DNA of 64,000 bases from NCBI RefSeq assembly GCF_009799805.1, contig NZ_CP047050.1, positions 2,308,001-2,372,000 on the forward strand, written 5' to 3'. The notes below the pieces were generated by a model. It made no database searches and was not told where the DNA came from. It saw only the letters and a list, made by a program, of their open reading frames with translations. The stretch comes from Myroides phaeus (GTDB taxonomy: Bacteria; Bacteroidota; Bacteroidia; Flavobacteriales; Flavobacteriaceae). A program made the translations under genes and the position numbers. How positions within the stretch are numbered: the first letter of the stretch is position 1; each line of letters starts with the position of its first letter. Positions 61,037 through 64,000 of this stretch are shown here, piece after piece.

Positions 61037-62815
61037 ATGACAAATTTAGAAAAGTTATCAGAGATCCGTTTCTTGATGAAAGAAAAGGGAATTGACGGAT
61101 ATATCATTCCTTCATCTGACCCACATATTAGTGAATATTTACCTGATTTTTATAAATGTATTGCGTGGACATCTGGATTTACAGGTTCTGCAGGGACTCT
61201 TGTTATTACACAAGACTTTGCTGGATTATGGACAGACTCACGTTACTTTGTGCAGGCAAATGAGCAATTAGCAGGTACTGGTTTTGAATTAGTGAAGTTG
61301 AAAGTACAACACGCACCAGAATATGTAACTTGGTTAGGAGAGAAATTGTCTGAAGGAGCTACGGTTGCTTTTGATGGTAATCTTGCTTCATTAGCAGTTG
61401 CTAATTCAGTGAACAGTATTTTAAACCCATTGGGAATTAAGGTGAATGGACACGTGGATTTACTTGATCCAGTGTGGAAAGGACGTCCTGCATTGCCAAC
61501 AGAAAAAGCGTATACATTACCAATTACTACGACAGGACAAGCAACAGTTGATAAGATTGAAGCTGTTCGTAAAGCATTGAAACAAAAAAGAGCAACAGCA
61601 CATTTAGTTTCTTCTTTAGACGATTTAGCGTGGTTGTTAAATGTTAGAGGAACAGACGTTAAGTGTAATCCTGTTACTTTAGGATTTGCTTTCATTGATC
61701 ACAAACAAGTGATTTTGTTTATTGATGCTGTGAAACTTGATGCTGCAACAAGAGCAGAATTAGAAAGCTATGGTATTACAATTAAGCCATATGAAGAAGT
61801 AAAAGCTTATTTACAAGGATTAGGTAAAGATGAGGTAATCTTGTTAGATCCTAAACGTACTTGTTTTGCTACTTACGATTCAGTTGCAGATGGAGTAAAG
61901 ATCATTGAAGATATGAATCCTTCTACGCTTCTTAAAACAATTAAGAACGAAGTGGAGATTAATCACGAAAGACAAGCGATGGTTAATGACGGTGTAGCGT
62001 TGACTAAATTCTTTAAATGGATTGAAGAGAACGTGGCTAAAGGAGAATTGACAGAGATGAACATTGCTGATCATTTGAGAGGACTTCGCGCAGAACAGCC
62101 TGGTTTCAAAGATATCAGTTTTGATACAATTGCAGGATATAAAGATCACGGAGCGTTACCGCACTACAAAGCAGAAGAACATAGTAACTATAAGTTAGAA
62201 ACAACAGGATTATTATTAGTCGATTCAGGAGGTCAGTATGAAACAGGAACTACTGATATTACTCGTGTAATTGCTTTAGGTACACCAACTCAAGAAGAGA
62301 AAGAAGATTATACAATTGTTTTAAAAGGAACAATTGAAGGATCTATGGCTATTTATACTAAAGGAACAAGAGGGTATCAGATAGATGCAATTACGCGTCG
62401 TCCTATTTGGGCTACTATGCGTAATTACGGACACGGTACAGGACACGGAGTTGGTTTCTTCTTAAACGTACACGAAGGTCCACAAGTGTTTAATGGTACA
62501 GCAACTGATATTGCTATCGAACCAGGGATGATTACGTCAATTGAGCCAGGATTATATAGAGAAGGAAAACACGGTATTCGTATTGAAAACTTAGTGTTGT
62601 CTAAAGACTTAGCATCAAATCAGTTTGGTGACTTTATGGACTTTGAAACATTGACTATTTGCTATATTGCTACAGACTTAGTTGAGAAATCATTGTTAGG
62701 ACAAGAGCATATTGATTGGTTAAATAACTATAACCAATGGGTTTATGACTCTATTTCTTCTAAATTATCTGCTGATGAAGCAGCTTGGTTAAAAGAGAAA
62801 ACAAAAGCTATCTAA
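61037..62815 (+). CDS. pepP: Xaa-Pro aminopeptidase (M24)
   Basis: A creatinase-fold aminopeptidase of 592 residues releasing N-terminal residues before proline. Two N-terminal creatinase-like domains (SSDPHISEYLPD, TGSAGTLVI) precede the catalytic M24 domain. All five metal ligands are in place: two Asp in LLVDSGGQYETGTTDITR, His in GHGTGHGVG, Glu in SIEPGLY and Glu in RIENLV. This is the large (eukaryote-type) aminopeptidase P, typical of Bacteroidetes, and it lacks a signal peptide, so it should be cytosolic. A TACCTTTA box (61007-61014) may be its promoter. Confidence 0.93.
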   Translation: MTNLEKLSEIRFLMKEKGIDGYIIPSSDPHISEYLPDFYKCIAWTSGFTGSAGTLVITQDFAGLWTDSRYFVQANEQLAGTGFELVKLKVQHAPEYVTWLGEKLSEGATVAFDGNLASLAVANSVNSILNPLGIKVNGHVDLLDPVWKGRPALPTEKAYTLPITTTGQATVDKIEAVRKALKQKRATAHLVSSLDDLAWLLNVRGTDVKCNPVTLGFAFIDHKQVILFIDAVKLDAATRAELESYGITIKPYEEVKAYLQGLGKDEVILLDPKRTCFATYDSVADGVKIIEDMNPSTLLKTIKNEVEINHERQAMVNDGVALTKFFKWIEENVAKGELTEMNIADHLRGLRAEQPGFKDISFDTIAGYKDHGALPHYKAEEHSNYKLETTGLLLVDSGGQYETGTTDITRVIALGTPTQEEKEDYTIVLKGTIEGSMAIYTKGTRGYQIDAITRRPIWATMRNYGHGTGHGVGFFLNVHEGPQVFNGTATDIAIEPGMITSIEPGLYREGKHGIRIENLVLSKDLASNQFGDFMDFETLTICYIATDLVEKSLLGQEHIDWLNNYNQWVYDSISSKLSADEAAWLKEKTKAI

Positions 62816-62838
62816 TAGATTAGATAAGTGTAGATATT

Positions 62839-62875
62839 AAAAGGGCGATACATTTGGTGATGTATCGCCCTTTTT
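62839..62875 (+). terminator. Terminator after pepP
   Basis: A 15-bp stem AAAAGGGCGATACAT/ATGTATCGCCCTTTT with loop TTGGTG and T-tail. Confidence 0.93.
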
Positions 62876-62959
62876 AATTTAATAAGCGAGAAATTAGTGT
62901 TTAAAACAATCGGTTAGTGTAAGGCGATTATTTTATAAGGTGTGTATTCTAAACGCTAT

Positions 62960-63817
62960 TTACATCATATTAGAATAACGTATAAGCGAATGTTTCTTTA
63001 AGTGATTTGCTCTAATATATTTTACATACATCGGACGAATAGATTTAAAACCACATTGTGTAGCAATCTCATAGAGAGAATCTTTCGTAAAAAACAATAA
63101 TTGTAAACCTCTAATATATCTTTCTTTGTTATAAAAGTTCCAAAAGGTGTCTCCGTAGAAGTACATAAAATCATCGTTAAATGTAGTTTTAGAAATGCCT
63201 TTATCCTCTAAGATAGCATATAATTTACTTTCAGTTATATTATTAATACTGATAAGTTCGTGATATAAGTCGTTATATTTTTTCTTGTCTTTAGTGTAAT
63301 AGTCAATTTCTAATAAAACATCATTTAGATTTGTTTTAATATTGATATAGAAAAGATTGAATATAAACTTATTATTACGTACGTCTTTTAATACAGTACC
63401 ACTAATAGTACAAAGTTTGTTTTTTCTGTTGAGGCAGTTAAATTTAATAAAGTGATATTTGTTTTCTTGCCAATTGTCGCGTTGGCCTTTACATTCTGTA
63501 ATTACTACATCCATTACATTATACTGAGTAGTCTCATCAATTGTATCAAAGTCAATTGTATTGATAATATTATAATTACTATCTACAACGATACTAAATG
63601 CTTGTGCATATTGAATTTCCTTCTTTTGGTTCAGTAAAGTAGCATAGTTTAGGTGTAACATCGATTCAAATAGGCTTGTTGTCATCGACTTAAAAAAGTT
63701 GTAGTGGAATCTTTGCCAAGCAATGCTATACTTATTTGCAGAGCTTGGGATGTCGACAAATTCATTAATGAATTTTGCCAAGGTATCTGAGACCTCTTCA
63801 AAAAGTTCAAGTTTCAT
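62960..63817 (-). CDS. Divergent AraC-like regulator, 285 aa
   Basis: The C-terminal 100 residues resemble a worn AraC double HTH: KLYAILEDKGISKTTFNDDF (first HTH) and DSLYEIATQCGFKSIRPMYV (second HTH, with the IA.Q.GF pattern). The N-terminal part has an AFSIVVDSNYNIINTID segment similar to a PAS core and a basic helix RFHYNFFKSM. It is very Asn/Lys/Tyr-rich. Family membership is moderately sure; ligand and targets unknown. The gene ends near the pepP terminator and starts 183 bp from the window edge. Confidence 0.6.
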   Translation of the reverse strand: MKLELFEEVSDTLAKFINEFVDIPSSANKYSIAWQRFHYNFFKSMTTSLFESMLHLNYATLLNQKKEIQYAQAFSIVVDSNYNIINTIDFDTIDETTQYNVMDVVITECKGQRDNWQENKYHFIKFNCLNRKNKLCTISGTVLKDVRNNKFIFNLFYINIKTNLNDVLLEIDYYTKDKKKYNDLYHELISINNITESKLYAILEDKGISKTTFNDDFMYFYGDTFWNFYNKERYIRGLQLLFFTKDSLYEIATQCGFKSIRPMYVKYIRANHLKKHSLIRYSNMM

Positions 63818-64000
63818 AATTTAAGAGTGGTTTGTTAGTTGTCTTGTTAGAATTCGAAATTTATATAAAATTTTTTAAAAAACACTATATGTAAAAACTT
63901 TTTTCGTTATTATTATTCGTTATAATTAACTATGATGTTGTTATTTGTTGTAATTATTGAGTTTTTGGCAATTAAGTTGTTTTACGTATAAGCTGATATT

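Noticed and set aside
61243..61695. 150-codon minus-strand ORF inside the aminopeptidase gene
   Set aside because: Shadow of the well-supported M24 gene; its composition simply mirrors the sense codons.

Overview
The window looks like chromosome of a low-GC Flavobacteriaceae bacterium, most like the genus Myroides. This rests on the protein repertoire (390-residue AIR synthase, malate:quinone oxidoreductase, hutI/hutG, TPR-type sensor kinases, many lipoproteins starting MKK..C) and on the Bacteroidetes promoter signature TAnnTTTG (-7 box), which occurs in front of gene after gene. The genus is inferred from the look of the proteins; no database search was run. I see no rRNA, tRNA, CRISPR array, insertion sequence or integrase.

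Layout. 1-7.8 kb: end of an SH3-like protein, a lipoprotein, an enlarged FHS-family sugar transporter, a cysteine desulfurase-like enzyme, AIR synthase, RuvX and malate:quinone oxidoreductase. 8-12.5 kb: two tandem paralogous TPR sensor histidine kinases with no response regulator beside them. 12.5-16 kb: a LEA-like helical protein, a lipoprotein, a small alpha/beta hydrolase and chorismate synthase. 16.3-20.7 kb (minus strand): hutI, hutG, then an OmpR-type regulator and its kinase, apparently one transcript, so histidine breakdown and a two-component system are expressed together. 20.7-25.2 kb: CorA, then a gene-poor stretch with poorly known genes and a methyltransferase. 25.3-27.9 kb: an accessory islet holding a PIN-nuclease pair and a Fic protein with a striking double palindrome over its promoter. 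28-31 kb (minus): a bd-like terminal oxidase locus in which both large subunits end in a haem-c domain, plus an unannotated 55-residue membrane protein. 31-36.8 kb (minus): an AraC regulator and a TetR-TolC-HlyD-EmrB efflux operon.

37-44.7 kb: an AraC/Ogt DNA-repair fusion, an OmpA-like protein, PurC, a GyrI-like protein, TatA, a PLP racemase with an acetyltransferase, a large GNAT protein and a spermidine synthase-like protein. 45-50 kb: an XRE repressor and a divergent M14 carboxypeptidase sharing a control region with repeated TTTACA-WW-TGTAA palindromes, then an Lrp regulator, a YdjM-like membrane protein and pyridoxal kinase. 50.3-53.8 kb: three tandem paralogous lipoproteins with Ig-like modules. 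54-64 kb: AI-2E transporter, NUDIX hydrolase, thioesterase, S41 protease, fatty acid hydroxylase, two unknown proteins, Xaa-Pro aminopeptidase and a divergent AraC-type regulator.

Most likely to repay follow-up: the Fic operator array, the PIN partner pair, the haem-c bd-like oxidase with its small third gene, the XRE/M14 control region, the tandem lipoproteins, and a fold-back repeat with no gene near 45.1 kb.
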